DNA of 64,000 nt from Bacillus luti. Lineage in GTDB: Bacteria; Bacillota; Bacilli; Bacillales; Bacillaceae_G. Shown one piece after another: positions 34,591-43,043 of this stretch. The DNA is taken from NCBI RefSeq assembly GCF_001884105.1, contig NZ_MACI01000034.1:62001-126000 (forward strand). The letters are read 5' to 3'. Made by a program: the position numbers and the translations under genes. How positions within the stretch are numbered: position 1 is the stretch's first letter; every line of letters starts with the position of its first letter. Under the pieces are notes generated by a model, which was not told the origin of the DNA, did no database searches, and saw only the letters and a program-made list of their open reading frames with translations.

Positions 34591-35565
34591 AAACTCAATC
34601 CTACTCCCAACCCCACGCTCCACCGCTTTCTCATATAAATACTTCGCAACGATAATATCTACTACTGCCAAACCAACTGATTTGAAAATAGTAATCTCTT
34701 CATCGTTTTCGCGGCCGGCTTTTTCTCCGCTTATAATTTGACCGAGTTCGGCGTGGAGATTGCTCGCTTCGAATACACCTTCTTTTATCGGAACTTGAAG
34801 GTCTCCTGTTTCTTCTAGTGCTGCTTCTTTTGATTCGACTACTACTTTGTCTGCGCTTGTGATGGCGTGAGATGGTAGTTCTTGCATGCTTGGCCTGAAT
34901 GAGCCGACGGCGTTTATGTGGACGCCTTTTTGTAGTTTTTCTGAGAAGACTGGTGTGGATGCGTTCGTAGTTGTGACGATGATGTCTGCTTCGCCTATTG
35001 CTTCATTTGGATCTCTGTAAACGTATGCTGGTTTACCAAATTTCTCTTGTATATATTGCGCAAATGCATACGCTTTTTCTTCTGTTCGATTGTATAAAAT
35101 GACTTTTTCAATATCTCTAACCGTAAATACAGCTTCCGCAATTCCCTTCGCCTGTTCTCCTGTCCCAATAATGCATAAAGTTTTTGCATCATGACGAGCT
35201 AAATGTTTCGTCGCTACTCCTGATAAGGCGCCTGTTCGGATCATCGTTAAATACGAACCTTCTAAAAGTGCGAGTGGTTCTCCCGTTTGAAAGTCTGATA
35301 GCATAACAAGCCCGTTTATCGTTTTCTTTCCTATCTTTTTATTATGCGGGACTACTGTTACTACTTTTAAACCGAGTGCTTCAAGTCCTTCCGCTACTGA
35401 AGGCATAATTAATGCCGTATTTTGTTCGCTTGCAAATGGTAATGAGCCACGAATTGGTGTAATCGTTCTTTTTGCGGAAAATTCTTGTAAAGCAAGCGCT
35501 GCGTATTCAATAACTTCATTCATATTTACTAAGTTTCTTTGTTCGTTCGCGCTTATGACTAGCAT
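34588..35565 (-). CDS. Ornithine cyclodeaminase/mu-crystallin family reductase
   Basis: A 325-residue protein with a Rossmann NAD(P)-binding motif (LCIIGTGEQAKGIAEAVF), an upstream IRTGALSGVATKHLAR segment and VNAVGSFRPSMQELPS-like sequence typical of the OCD/mu-crystallin family. Next to a proline racemase-family gene, the best match is delta-1-pyrroline-2-carboxylate reductase in D-proline or hydroxyproline breakdown. The family is certain; the substrate is inferred from the neighbour, 19 bp away on the same strand. Confidence 0.85.
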   Translation of the reverse strand: MLVISANEQRNLVNMNEVIEYAALALQEFSAKRTITPIRGSLPFASEQNTALIMPSVAEGLEALGLKVVTVVPHNKKIGKKTINGLVMLSDFQTGEPLALLEGSYLTMIRTGALSGVATKHLARHDAKTLCIIGTGEQAKGIAEAVFTVRDIEKVILYNRTEEKAYAFAQYIQEKFGKPAYVYRDPNEAIGEADIIVTTTNASTPVFSEKLQKGVHINAVGSFRPSMQELPSHAITSADKVVVESKEAALEETGDLQVPIKEGVFEASNLHAELGQIISGEKAGRENDEEITIFKSVGLAVVDIIVAKYLYEKAVERGVGSRIEF

Positions 35566-35584
35566 ATCTTTCCACCTCCTCCTT

Positions 35585-36589
35585 CTACCCTAACAAAAAT
35601 CCGCGATTTAAAACATCTCTCGGATCTACGACAAATTGATGAAATCCTGTAATAAATGCCTGCCCTGTTACTTTCGGAATGACTGCTTCATATTGGTCTA
35701 CCTCTGTTACGGATAACACTTCTCCTTCAAATTGACCGTCTGTAATGCATTCATGGATGAAGATTTCTCCTTTTTGCAGAGCGTCTTTTTCAAAAAGGGT
35801 TGCGATTCTTGCGGAAGTTCCTGTGCCGCAAGGAGAGCGGTCTACTTGCCCGTCAGCGAAAATCGTTACGTTTCGTAAAGTAGCGTCTTTTTCTTTCGGT
35901 TCGTCTGAAAAAATGACGCCGTATATTCCTTTTAAATCTTCTTCAAGTGGATGTTTTACTTCCATTTGGCTTTCAATATAGTGCTTAATTTTACCGCCCC
36001 ACGCTTGAATGGCAGGTAAATCTTTAAAATCAACCTTCAACCCAAATTCTTTACTGTCTACTACTGCGTAAAATGCTCCGCCAAATGCGATATCTACTTG
36101 AAATTCATAGTTATCTATTTTAATAGGAAGGTCTTTTTTATATACGAACGAAGGAACGTTTTCGAATGATACGGACTCTACTTCGCTCCCGTTAAATTTC
36201 GCATACGCAATGACTTCCCCAGCAGGGCTATCAATAATGAACTTTTGTTTTTCACCTGTCACTTCAAACATGCCTGTTTCAATTCCTACTGTAACGACAG
36301 CGATAATGCCGTGACCACACATCGTACTCCAGCCTTCATTGTGCATAAATAATACGCCAAAATCAGCGTGAGCACTTGCAGGCGGAGTAATGATACAACC
36401 GTACATACCGTGATGTCCTCTCGGTTCATACATAAGAACCTCACGAAGGTGATCCAAATGTTCCATACAGTATGCACGTCTTTCTAACTGCGTTTCTCCC
36501 TTAATTTCTGGCACTCCGCCCGTAATAATTCGCAGCGGTTCCCCAGCTACGTGTGCATCAATTGTCGTGTATATTTTACTAACCTTCAT
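35585..36589 (-). CDS. Proline racemase / 4-hydroxyproline epimerase family protein
   Basis: A 334-residue enzyme with both catalytic cysteines of the racemase/epimerase subgroup: C91 in MCGHG and the second in [12 protein letters not shown] near 255. Trans-3-hydroxyproline dehydratases usually have a threonine at the second place, so racemization or epimerization is more likely. A longer frame runs to 36751, but the family start [18 protein letters not shown] at 36589 follows AGGGGAGAG and is preferred. It forms an operon with the OCD-family reductase, suggesting a role in proline or hydroxyproline metabolism. Confidence 0.88.
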   Translation of the reverse strand: MKVSKIYTTIDAHVAGEPLRIITGGVPEIKGETQLERRAYCMEHLDHLREVLMYEPRGHHGMYGCIITPPASAHADFGVLFMHNEGWSTMCGHGIIAVVTVGIETGMFEVTGEKQKFIIDSPAGEVIAYAKFNGSEVESVSFENVPSFVYKKDLPIKIDNYEFQVDIAFGGAFYAVVDSKEFGLKVDFKDLPAIQAWGGKIKHYIESQMEVKHPLEEDLKGIYGVIFSDEPKEKDATLRNVTIFADGQVDRSPCGTGTSARIATLFEKDALQKGEIFIHECITDGQFEGEVLSVTEVDQYEAVIPKVTGQAFITGFHQFVVDPRDVLNRGFLLG

Positions 36590-36763
36590 TTCTATCTCTC
36601 CCCTATATGTTGATACTATTTTTATTGCAAGTATCATGCCAGCGTATAAGGGCGAGATTTGTATACTTTTTTCAAAAAAACATACACTACTGTCTATTTT
36701 TTTATACAGTAGATAGTCGGTGATTATTAATCTCCAATTAGTCCCCCGCACTCACTAAAACTC
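36590..36763. promoter_or_regulatory. Upstream region of the racemase operon
   Basis: An AT-rich region with an imperfect mirror of CTGTCTATTTTTTTATACAG (36690-36709), which could be a regulatory palindrome. No gene is visible. Confidence 0.35.
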
Positions 36764-36795
36764 AAAACAAAAAATCCTCCGAAAACTCAGAGGAT
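36764..36795 (-). terminator. Terminator after the VOC gene
   Basis: ATCCTC (36774-36779) pairs with GAGGAT (36790-36795); on the minus strand the stem is followed by TTTTTTGTTTTG. It lies about 85 bp past the VOC gene stop. Confidence 0.65.
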
Positions 36796-36878
36796 AATTT
36801 AAACTATAGCTTTTCCACTTTGACAAAGTTATAGTTCCTTTTAAAATAATTTGACGAGATTTAAATTAAAAATCAAAT

Positions 36879-37340
36879 TTATTCTTCATCCTCCAAGCTT
36901 TCCCACTCACTTAAATACATGACATCTTGTTTTACGTTTTTCTTTTCAGGAAGTAAACATAGAAATTCTAAAGAATTGCCATCAGGATCATAAAAATAAA
37001 GATTTGCAGTAGGTGTCCAAGTTTGAACCATAGGCTCAGAAGGTTCAAGACCAAAAGCGGCCCTTGGGTTTATTCCTTTATTCAGAAGCCATTCTCTTGC
37101 ATGAATGATTTCTTCATAATTAACCTTGAATGCAAAGTGACTTGTATGGAATGCTTCTTCCGATACCTCCCAAACGCCTAGCATCTGTTCCTTCTTATTT
37201 TCTTTATCAAACCAAAAGAATGCTACACGGCGTTCTTCAATAGTGCGAGCATGAAATAATCCAAGTTTAGTATAAAACTCTTTTGCTACTTCTAAATTTT
37301 TTGTTTTAACATGTGTTTCATATAAAGTACCTGGAAACAA
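36879..37340 (-). CDS. VOC (glyoxalase/bleomycin resistance) family protein
   Basis: A 153-residue metal-site fold protein: ETHVKTKNLEVAKEFYTKLG at 7-26, SHFAFKV in the middle and NLYFYDPDGNSLEFLCLLPE near 115-134, the two-module VOC pattern with likely metal ligands H and E. VOC members include glyoxalases, dioxygenases and drug-binding proteins, so the substrate cannot be told. GGAGG precedes the ATG; the gene stands alone. Confidence 0.8.
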   Translation of the reverse strand: MFPGTLYETHVKTKNLEVAKEFYTKLGLFHARTIEERRVAFFWFDKENKKEQMLGVWEVSEEAFHTSHFAFKVNYEEIIHAREWLLNKGINPRAAFGLEPSEPMVQTWTPTANLYFYDPDGNSLEFLCLLPEKKNVKQDVMYLSEWESLEDEE

Positions 37341-37578
37341 AGCATATCCCTCCTTTATATTAAAAAAATTCTTACTATAAATCCTATTTTAAGAAGCTAA
37401 AAATAGAAGTGCTATCGTATTTTTTCAACTTTGTAGCCCTAATGCTTAACAAAAAGTTCTCGTTTTCACTCCTAATAACCACCAACTAAAAATAGATGCC
37501 CCCGGATTCACCACCCGATTCCACACCTCGCCTTATCATCCAACTCCCCTACAACCGAACACTCACCAAAATTCAAAA

Positions 37579-37605
37579 TAAAAAAGCCTCCGAAACATCG
37601 GAGGT
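37579..37605 (-). terminator. Terminator
   Basis: CCTCCG and CGGAGG arms around AAACAT; on the minus strand followed by CTTTTTTATTTT. It lies between the gene ending at 37855 and the VOC gene, so it ends transcripts coming through repeat B. Confidence 0.75.
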
Positions 37606-37675
37606 ATATATTTTAAGTAAACAGTCTAATTAAAACAAATTCTCAATTTATGAAATATTATACAATTTCCATAAA

Positions 37676-37828
37676 GTGAAACTTTAATCAGTGGGGGTTT
37701 TCTTCATCCCCCACTGATTATTAGCCTTCACCAATCGGACTTTTATGGGCAGTTGATCCCCCACCTAAATTCTTTGCTTTCGCTAAATTTTGAGGTGGGG
37801 GTCTTACTGCCCATTAAAGCGGGATAAA
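37676..37828. repeat. Short interspersed repeat, copy B (bcr-like, 153 bp)
   Basis: The same ends as copy A (GTGAAACTTTAATCAG ... GTCTTACTGCCCATTAAAGC with GGGATAAA). The interior contains two palindromic blocks, TGGGGG...CCCCCA and CCCCCACCT...AGGTGGGGG, so it can fold strongly. It is non-coding. Confidence 0.75.
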
Positions 37829-37854
37829 AAGTTTGATTACTTTCTACTATTTAA

Positions 37855-38229
37855 CTATTCCCCTTTACGATAGTACCCATTTGCAATATATACATATAAC
37901 ATTCCAAAAGGGGCAATAAGCGGGCTAAGCATATAAAGCATTAAAATCTTAAATGCCTTCCACATCAACATAAATAGCAATGGTAAAATAATAAAATGAC
38001 CACCCATAAGTGTATTTATCAAGTCATCCCAAACAATTGTTGCAAAAGGAAATAAAAGTCCAGCCAATACAATATATATTGTCAGCGAAAATGAAACCTC
38101 ATTTACATATAGTAAAAATCCGGATACAGCCATTGAAATAATATATGATTTTACCAAATACTGAGTATCCACCCCATAAAACATTTTTCTGATGAATTGT
38201 ATCATTTCGGAAATAGCACCTCCTAACAT
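37855..38229 (-). CDS. Hypothetical membrane protein
   Basis: A 124-residue protein with about four hydrophobic segments (YIISMAVSGFLLYV, LTIYIVLAGLLFPFATIVW, HFIILPLLFMLMWKAF, LYMLSPLIAPFGMLYVYI). ATG codons lie at 38229 and 38205; AGGAGGTG lies between them, so the true start is unclear. Function unknown. Confidence 0.6.
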   Translation of the reverse strand: MLGGAISEMIQFIRKMFYGVDTQYLVKSYIISMAVSGFLLYVNEVSFSLTIYIVLAGLLFPFATIVWDDLINTLMGGHFIILPLLFMLMWKAFKILMLYMLSPLIAPFGMLYVYIANGYYRKGE

Positions 38230-38387
38230 TTCATTTTATTCCTTATTTTAACATATAAAAGCCACTTATCGATATTTTAGTTAGAATTTTCAGAAATAAT
38301 TTTAAAGAAACAACTAAAAAACTATTGATTTTCGAAATGAATTTTCATTAAAGCATTCAACAAACTCATATGTTACGAAATAAAGAG

Positions 38388-38424
38388 GGAAGCTATTTTG
38401 ACAAAAGGTTATCAAAATAGCTTC
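38388..38424. terminator. Inverted repeat after the lhgO region
   Basis: GAAGCTATTTTGA and TCAAAATAGCTTC arms around a 10-base loop. It lies past the end of the lhgO gene (38460) and before the membrane protein gene; it has no long U-tract, so it may be a weak terminator or processing stem. Confidence 0.55.
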
Positions 38425-38459
38425 TTATCTAACAGATTAAATTTTTCATAAAAATCTAA

Positions 38460-39662
38460 TCAAACCCTAACCACCACTACATCCGGCACTTGCCTTACAA
38501 TCTCCTCCCCAATCTTTATACTTGCCGTTGCGGCCGGGGATGGTGCATTACAAATATGCAGCGAATTGATGCCAGGGATAATGCAGAAGTCATCAACCAT
38601 ATTGCCGTTCGATAGGATGGCTTGTGCCCTTACACCTGCATGCGTTGGGACGATATCTTTTTCTGTTAGTTCTGGTATGAGGCGCTGTAAGCTTTTTAGG
38701 AATGATTGTTTACTGAATGAGCGCACCATTTCTTTTATGCCTTCTTTCATGTTTGGCATTGCCATTTTCCAGAAGCCTGTGTATGTCATTGTTTCCATGA
38801 AGTCTTTTATGTCGAAGTCTTTCTTCGTGTAGCCTTCGCGCTTGAAGCTTAATACTGCGTTCGGTCCCGCATGTACGTCTCCGTTTATCATTCTTGTGAA
38901 ATGAACACCTAGAAACGGGAATTCTGGGTTTGGAACTGGGTAAATTAAATGTTTTACGAGATGGCGTTTTTCTGGGACGAGTTCATAGTATTCACCGCGG
39001 AACGGAACGATTTTCATATCCGTTAATATACCTGTCTTTTTCGCAATGCGATCGCTATGTAAGCCGGCGCAGTTAATGAGAAATTTCGCTTTAAATGTGC
39101 CTTTGTTCGTCTCAATTGTTACGGCATCTTTCTTTTCTGTAATACGCTCTGCGGCTGTTCCTAAGTGTACTTCACCGCCGCATTCTTGAATCAAACGAGC
39201 AAATGCATAACTGACTCCTTTATAATCAGCGATCCCGCACGAAGGAACACGGATTGCGCCTAGTCCTTTTACATGCGGTTCGACTTCTGCTAATTGTTCT
39301 TTATCTATTTTAGAAATATGCAAACCGTTTTGTAATCCTCTCTCGTATAAGTTATTTAAAAGAGGAAGTTCTTCTTTTTCTGTCGCGACAATGACTTTGC
39401 CGCACATGTCATAAGCGATGTCATTTTCTTTACAAAATTGGACCATCGCTGCGTTTCCTTCTTTGGCGAATTTTGCTTTATAACTCCCTGGTTTATAGTA
39501 AATACCCGAGTGAATGACACCGCTATTATGTCCTGTTTGATGATGTGCTAGTTCCTTTTCTTTTTCAATGATTGCGATTTTTGCATAAGGGAATTTTTTC
39601 GTTAAAGCCATTCCCGTTGAAAGACCAACGATTCCTCCGCCAATAATTATAAAGTCATACAT
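38460..39662 (-). CDS. lhgO: L-2-hydroxyglutarate oxidase (dehydrogenase)
   Basis: A 400-residue FAD enzyme: dinucleotide motif IIGGGIVGLSTGMAL at the N-terminus, HHQTGHNSGVIHSGIYYKPG near 40-60, and THAGVRAQAI near the end, all typical of LhgO. It oxidises L-2-hydroxyglutarate to 2-oxoglutarate and passes electrons to the membrane chain. It follows the glutarate hydroxylase gene, with a hairpin at 39688-39715 between them, so the two enzymes form the last steps of glutarate use. Confidence 0.93.
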   Translation of the reverse strand: MYDFIIIGGGIVGLSTGMALTKKFPYAKIAIIEKEKELAHHQTGHNSGVIHSGIYYKPGSYKAKFAKEGNAAMVQFCKENDIAYDMCGKVIVATEKEELPLLNNLYERGLQNGLHISKIDKEQLAEVEPHVKGLGAIRVPSCGIADYKGVSYAFARLIQECGGEVHLGTAAERITEKKDAVTIETNKGTFKAKFLINCAGLHSDRIAKKTGILTDMKIVPFRGEYYELVPEKRHLVKHLIYPVPNPEFPFLGVHFTRMINGDVHAGPNAVLSFKREGYTKKDFDIKDFMETMTYTGFWKMAMPNMKEGIKEMVRSFSKQSFLKSLQRLIPELTEKDIVPTHAGVRAQAILSNGNMVDDFCIIPGINSLHICNAPSPAATASIKIGEEIVRQVPDVVVVRV

Positions 39663-39687
39663 CCTACTTCCCCCTTAATAGTATAAA

Positions 39688-39715
39688 AGGCAGGTCTCTT
39701 TGAAAGACCCGCCGT
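39688..39715 (-). terminator. Hairpin between csiD and lhgO
   Basis: GGCAGGTCT and AGACCCGCC arms; on the minus strand a TTTTATAC tail follows. It would reduce read-through from csiD into lhgO. Confidence 0.65.
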
Positions 39716-39720
39716 ACATA

Positions 39721-40659
39721 TTATTTAGAAAAACAACCGCGCTGACGCATGAGTTCTCTATATAAGTCTTTATTCTTTTCGAATGCCGCTCTTCCGTGCA
39801 TCCAAAATAAATTGTTTAAAAGAACTAAATCACCAACTGGTAGTTTTAATGCATGTGTTGCCGGTGAGTTTTCAACTGAATACGATAAATCTTTCAGATA
39901 GTTTGCTTGTTCAATATTATCTGGATACGCAAACTGATCAATAAAGCAAATACATGGTGCGTTATTTACATCAAAAAACGTTTCACGATAGACGATTTCT
40001 TGCGAGTTTTTACTTGGTGGTGCTTTATACGTAATTTTAACAGATGCAAGCGAATGATCTCTAAATTTTTGAAGATCTTCCCAATCGTCTAAATGTAGTA
40101 AACGAGATTCTCCTCCTACTGCATTTTGCTCTTCAATTTTCATCATAAGAAGCCAGTCAGTTGGCTCATCAACGAATGTTCCATCTGTATGAAGTGTAAA
40201 TAATCGGTACGCTTGACGGAGATACGAATCACTACTATCCGTATCTTTCACATTAAATCTTGCATAATACGTTCCTGTCATCGCATCAAAGTTCGGCGAT
40301 CCGATTAAATGTGTTAACGCTGTCGCAAATTTCACGTAATCTGCTGGATCTATCGTTTCACCTTGTACGCCAATTGTAAATCCGCCCGTCTCACGGTCAT
40401 GAATAATACCGCGAATGTTATCCATAAACGATTGCCCAAAAATCTTTCTCATACTATCTGCAAGATTAAACCGAGAATACGGAATGTATTGGAGTGACTG
40501 CTCTGAATGCTCTTTTACCTCTTCAAAAAACTGCTTAAGCAATTGCTGATTTAATACGATATGATATAAACGTTTATGCTCCGGATGAGGAACAATTTCA
40601 TATCCCTCATATTTCTTTGCAAACTTCCTCTTCGCACTTTGTTCTGTAATAATCGACAT
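39721..40659 (-). CDS. glaH: Glutarate 2-hydroxylase (CsiD/GlaH), 2-oxoglutarate-dependent
   Basis: A 312-residue iron enzyme of the CsiD family: an HTD metal motif (LFTLHTDGTFVDEP), substrate-binding region RFNLADSMRKIFGQSFMDN and a distal histidine/arginine pair in NNLFWMHGRAAF. It hydroxylates glutarate to L-2-hydroxyglutarate using 2-oxoglutarate and O2. The neighbours lhgO, gabD and gabT supply or consume the linked intermediates. GGGAGGAATTG precedes the ATG. Confidence 0.93.
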   Translation of the reverse strand: MSIITEQSAKRKFAKKYEGYEIVPHPEHKRLYHIVLNQQLLKQFFEEVKEHSEQSLQYIPYSRFNLADSMRKIFGQSFMDNIRGIIHDRETGGFTIGVQGETIDPADYVKFATALTHLIGSPNFDAMTGTYYARFNVKDTDSSDSYLRQAYRLFTLHTDGTFVDEPTDWLLMMKIEEQNAVGGESRLLHLDDWEDLQKFRDHSLASVKITYKAPPSKNSQEIVYRETFFDVNNAPCICFIDQFAYPDNIEQANYLKDLSYSVENSPATHALKLPVGDLVLLNNLFWMHGRAAFEKNKDLYRELMRQRGCFSK

Positions 40660-40768
40660 TTCAATTCCTCCCTAAATGAAATATGAAGAACGTATTGACG
40701 CTTTTTACAGACAGTTATCCTTATCTTCTTATGCTGAGATCCGGTCTTACTGCCCTAACAACGAAAAA

Positions 40769-40818
40769 GCCAGTCATACATATCCACGACAAAACAATCG
40801 CAGATACATACAACTGGC
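40769..40818 (-). promoter_or_regulatory. GCCAG-stem hairpin upstream of glaH
   Basis: On the minus strand GCCAGTTGTATGTATC pairs fully with GATATGTATGACTGGC, using four G-U wobbles, and is followed by TTTTTC. The wobbles show that pairing matters on this strand only. It can act as a terminator or attenuator between the cysteine-rich peptide gene and glaH. Confidence 0.75.
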
Positions 40819-40973
40819 TCATAATTACGAGTGTTCTTTAATCTCTTAAAGTACAATAATAATAGACAGTTCATATGAAAATATGTGTAAAACAGGAAAA
40901 CAAGATCGAATTTAGAGAAGGCTAATTTCTCGAATGGATCTTATTAATTAATTAAATAATAATTCAAAATATT

Positions 40974-41102
40974 CTAACTGTCAATTCGTTTTTTCTTATT
41001 TTCTCTACAAACTTTACACATTTTACAAATCCCCTTACTTTCCGCACATCCTCTTTTTTTCGTCTCTTGTTTTACAACTTGCACTTCGTTTACCTTTTTC
41101 AT
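40974..41102 (-). CDS. Cysteine-rich micropeptide
   Basis: A 42-residue basic peptide with four cysteines in C-x7-C-x2-C-x2-C spacing (CAESKGICKMCKVC) and lysine-rich flanks. The start ATG at 41102 follows GAGGAGG with ideal spacing; the longer frame up to 41183 runs through a hairpin and is unlikely. The cysteine pattern suggests metal binding. It sits between the GABA-pathway gene and glaH, with GCCAG-stem hairpins on both sides. Not recognised as a known family. Confidence 0.65.
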   Translation of the reverse strand: MKKVNEVQVVKQETKKRGCAESKGICKMCKVCRENKKKRIDS

Positions 41103-41128
41103 ATTCCTTGCCTCCTCAATAAAAATAA

Positions 41129-41164
41129 GCCAGTCGTATCCCGTTAACGGAAATACAACTGGCT
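41129..41164 (-). promoter_or_regulatory. GCCAG-stem hairpin upstream of the cysteine-rich peptide gene
   Basis: On the minus strand GAGCCAGTTGTATTTCCG pairs with CGGGATACGACTGGCT, again with G-U pairs, followed by TATTTTTATT. The outer stem copies that of the hairpin at 40769-40818. It would end transcripts from the DUF3870 gene before the peptide gene. Confidence 0.75.
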
Positions 41165-41195
41165 CTCGTTTATAGCTATACAAACTAGACAGTTT

Positions 41196-41549
41196 TTATG
41201 GTGTTGTTTCCTCGTACTCTCCCTCGAGCTGTTCATCATTTAAATAACTTACATATTGGCGATGTAAATCTTTTACCGCACTGACGATAGCATTTTGCGC
41301 TTTTCCTTGATAATGGTCCGTAATATCTTGCACAATTTCTTCAATACCATCTTGCAAACTATGTCCTCTCAACATTTGAGCGACGAAGTCTCTACCGTGC
41401 TCTGTCGCAAGCGTACATGACGCTTCAATAATGACATGATATTTATGATCTGCCTCAATTGTAATTGTTAATGTTTCATACATACTGCGAACAGCCATCC
41501 CTTTCGGAAGTCTCGAGTGTCCTGCCATGAAAAATGTCCCTTTACGCAT
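41196..41549 (-). CDS. DUF3870 protein
   Basis: A 117-residue protein beginning MRKGTFFMAGHSRLPKGMAV, the signature of DUF3870 proteins, which often accompany amino acid or xenobiotic degradation genes. Function unknown. A conserved RDFVAQMLRGHSLQDGIEEI lies mid-way. It lies 32 bp downstream of gabD on the same strand, so it probably belongs to the catabolic operon. Confidence 0.8.
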   Translation of the reverse strand: MRKGTFFMAGHSRLPKGMAVRSMYETLTITIEADHKYHVIIEASCTLATEHGRDFVAQMLRGHSLQDGIEEIVQDITDHYQGKAQNAIVSAVKDLHRQYVSYLNDEQLEGEYEETTP

Positions 41550-41581
41550 ATTTCATCCTCCGTTACTATGTTTTTTAGCAC

Positions 41582-43024
41582 TTATACTTGATCTACGTAT
41601 ACTGTCTTTATTCTCGTGTAAAATTCTTTCGCCGCTTTTCCTTGTTCACGCGGGCCAGCACTAGAGTTTTTCATTCCGCCAAATGGAACTTGTGGTTCTG
41701 CTCCTGCAGTTTCTGAATTCACATGAACCATGCCAACTTCCATATCATCAATAAACCTTTGCGACAAACTTAAATTATTCGTACAAATCGATGCACTTAG
41801 TCCGTATTCTGTATCGTTCGCTACAGAAACTGCTTCTTCATAACTATTCACTTTAAATAGACATATAACTGGGCCGAAAATTTCTTCTTTTGCAATGCGT
41901 GCATCTACATCTACATTTTCAAAAATAGTCGGTAACACGTAACAACCGTCCTGCAATTCTGCTTCGTCCGGCACGCTGCCTCCATACAGTAAAGAAGCCT
42001 CTCCTTTTCCTACTTCAATCATCGATAAAACAGATTGCTGCTGCCCCTTGGAAACACATGGGCCCATAAATGTATTACTATCTAGCGGGTCCCCAACTGT
42101 AAGAGCTTCCGTGCGCTGCAATAGTCGATCGCGAAACGCTTCATAAATACCCTCTTCTACAATGACTCTACTTGTTGCGGTACATTTTTGCCCCGTGGAC
42201 ATAAACGCACCTTTTATCGTAATGCTTACCGCTTTTTCAATATCAGCATCCTTTAATACAACTAGCGGATTTTTCCCGCCCATTTCTAATTGTACTTTTT
42301 TCCTAGTTTCAACGGCTGCTTTCTGAATGATATTGCCAACGTGATTAGAGCCAGTAAAGGATACCGCTTTTATATCCGGATTTCCCGTTAACTCTGCTCC
42401 CACTTCAGATCCTTTGCCGAACACACAGTTTATAACACCTGCCGGAATACCAGCCTCATGAAACGCACTTACAAGATGGTACACCGATTTTGGCGTCACT
42501 TCAGCCGGCTTAATGACAATTGTATTTCCGTATATAAGTGCCGGCGCCATTTTCCACGCTGGAATCGCAATGGGAAAATTCCACGGCGTAATTAATCCGA
42601 CGGGTCCTACTGCTACACGTTTACTGTAAAGCATCGTACTTTCATTCGCAGACGGAATGATCTCTCCAATCGGCTGATTCGCTTCCCCCGCATAATATTC
42701 AAGAATGCTAATTGCCCGCTTCGTCTCGCCTATCCCTTCTGCAATCGTCTTTCCTTCTTCATTCGTTACATCTCGGCCAATTTCCTTTACCTTCTCTTTT
42801 AAAATAGCTGCCGCTTTCCATAAATAGCTTGCTCTTTCTTGAAACGATAACTTTTGCCATTTATAAAAAGCTTCTTTCGCTGATGCAATTGCTAGTAGTG
42901 TATCTTCTACTGAACTAAACGGGAATTCGCCTAGCACTTCCCCGTTATGCGGATTATAATTTTTCACATATGCATTCGTGGAAGGCTCTCTCCACTCACC
43001 GTTTATATAATTGAAAAACTTCAT
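41582..43024 (-). CDS. gabD: Succinate/glutarate-semialdehyde dehydrogenase (GabD type)
   Basis: A 480-residue NAD(P)-dependent aldehyde dehydrogenase: [20 protein letters not shown], the catalytic glutamate in [11 protein letters not shown], the nucleophilic cysteine in [14 protein letters not shown], and a C-terminal PFGGMKNSS. In this context it probably oxidises glutarate semialdehyde (from 5-aminovalerate) or succinate semialdehyde (from GABA). The ATG at 43024 matches the family start FNYINGEW; the upstream ATG at 43063 is less likely as it runs through the gabT stop. Confidence 0.9.
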   Translation of the reverse strand: MKFFNYINGEWREPSTNAYVKNYNPHNGEVLGEFPFSSVEDTLLAIASAKEAFYKWQKLSFQERASYLWKAAAILKEKVKEIGRDVTNEEGKTIAEGIGETKRAISILEYYAGEANQPIGEIIPSANESTMLYSKRVAVGPVGLITPWNFPIAIPAWKMAPALIYGNTIVIKPAEVTPKSVYHLVSAFHEAGIPAGVINCVFGKGSEVGAELTGNPDIKAVSFTGSNHVGNIIQKAAVETRKKVQLEMGGKNPLVVLKDADIEKAVSITIKGAFMSTGQKCTATSRVIVEEGIYEAFRDRLLQRTEALTVGDPLDSNTFMGPCVSKGQQQSVLSMIEVGKGEASLLYGGSVPDEAELQDGCYVLPTIFENVDVDARIAKEEIFGPVICLFKVNSYEEAVSVANDTEYGLSASICTNNLSLSQRFIDDMEVGMVHVNSETAGAEPQVPFGGMKNSSAGPREQGKAAKEFYTRIKTVYVDQV

Positions 43025-43043
43025 TCCCCTGCCCCCACCATTT

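Larger units (their letters stand above)
37341..37854. other. 514-bp intergenic region with terminator and repeat
   Basis: Apart from the terminator at 37579-37605 and repeat copy B at 37676-37828, no gene is visible. The stretch 37441-37560 shows only weak AT-rich and C-rich sequence. Confidence 0.5.
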
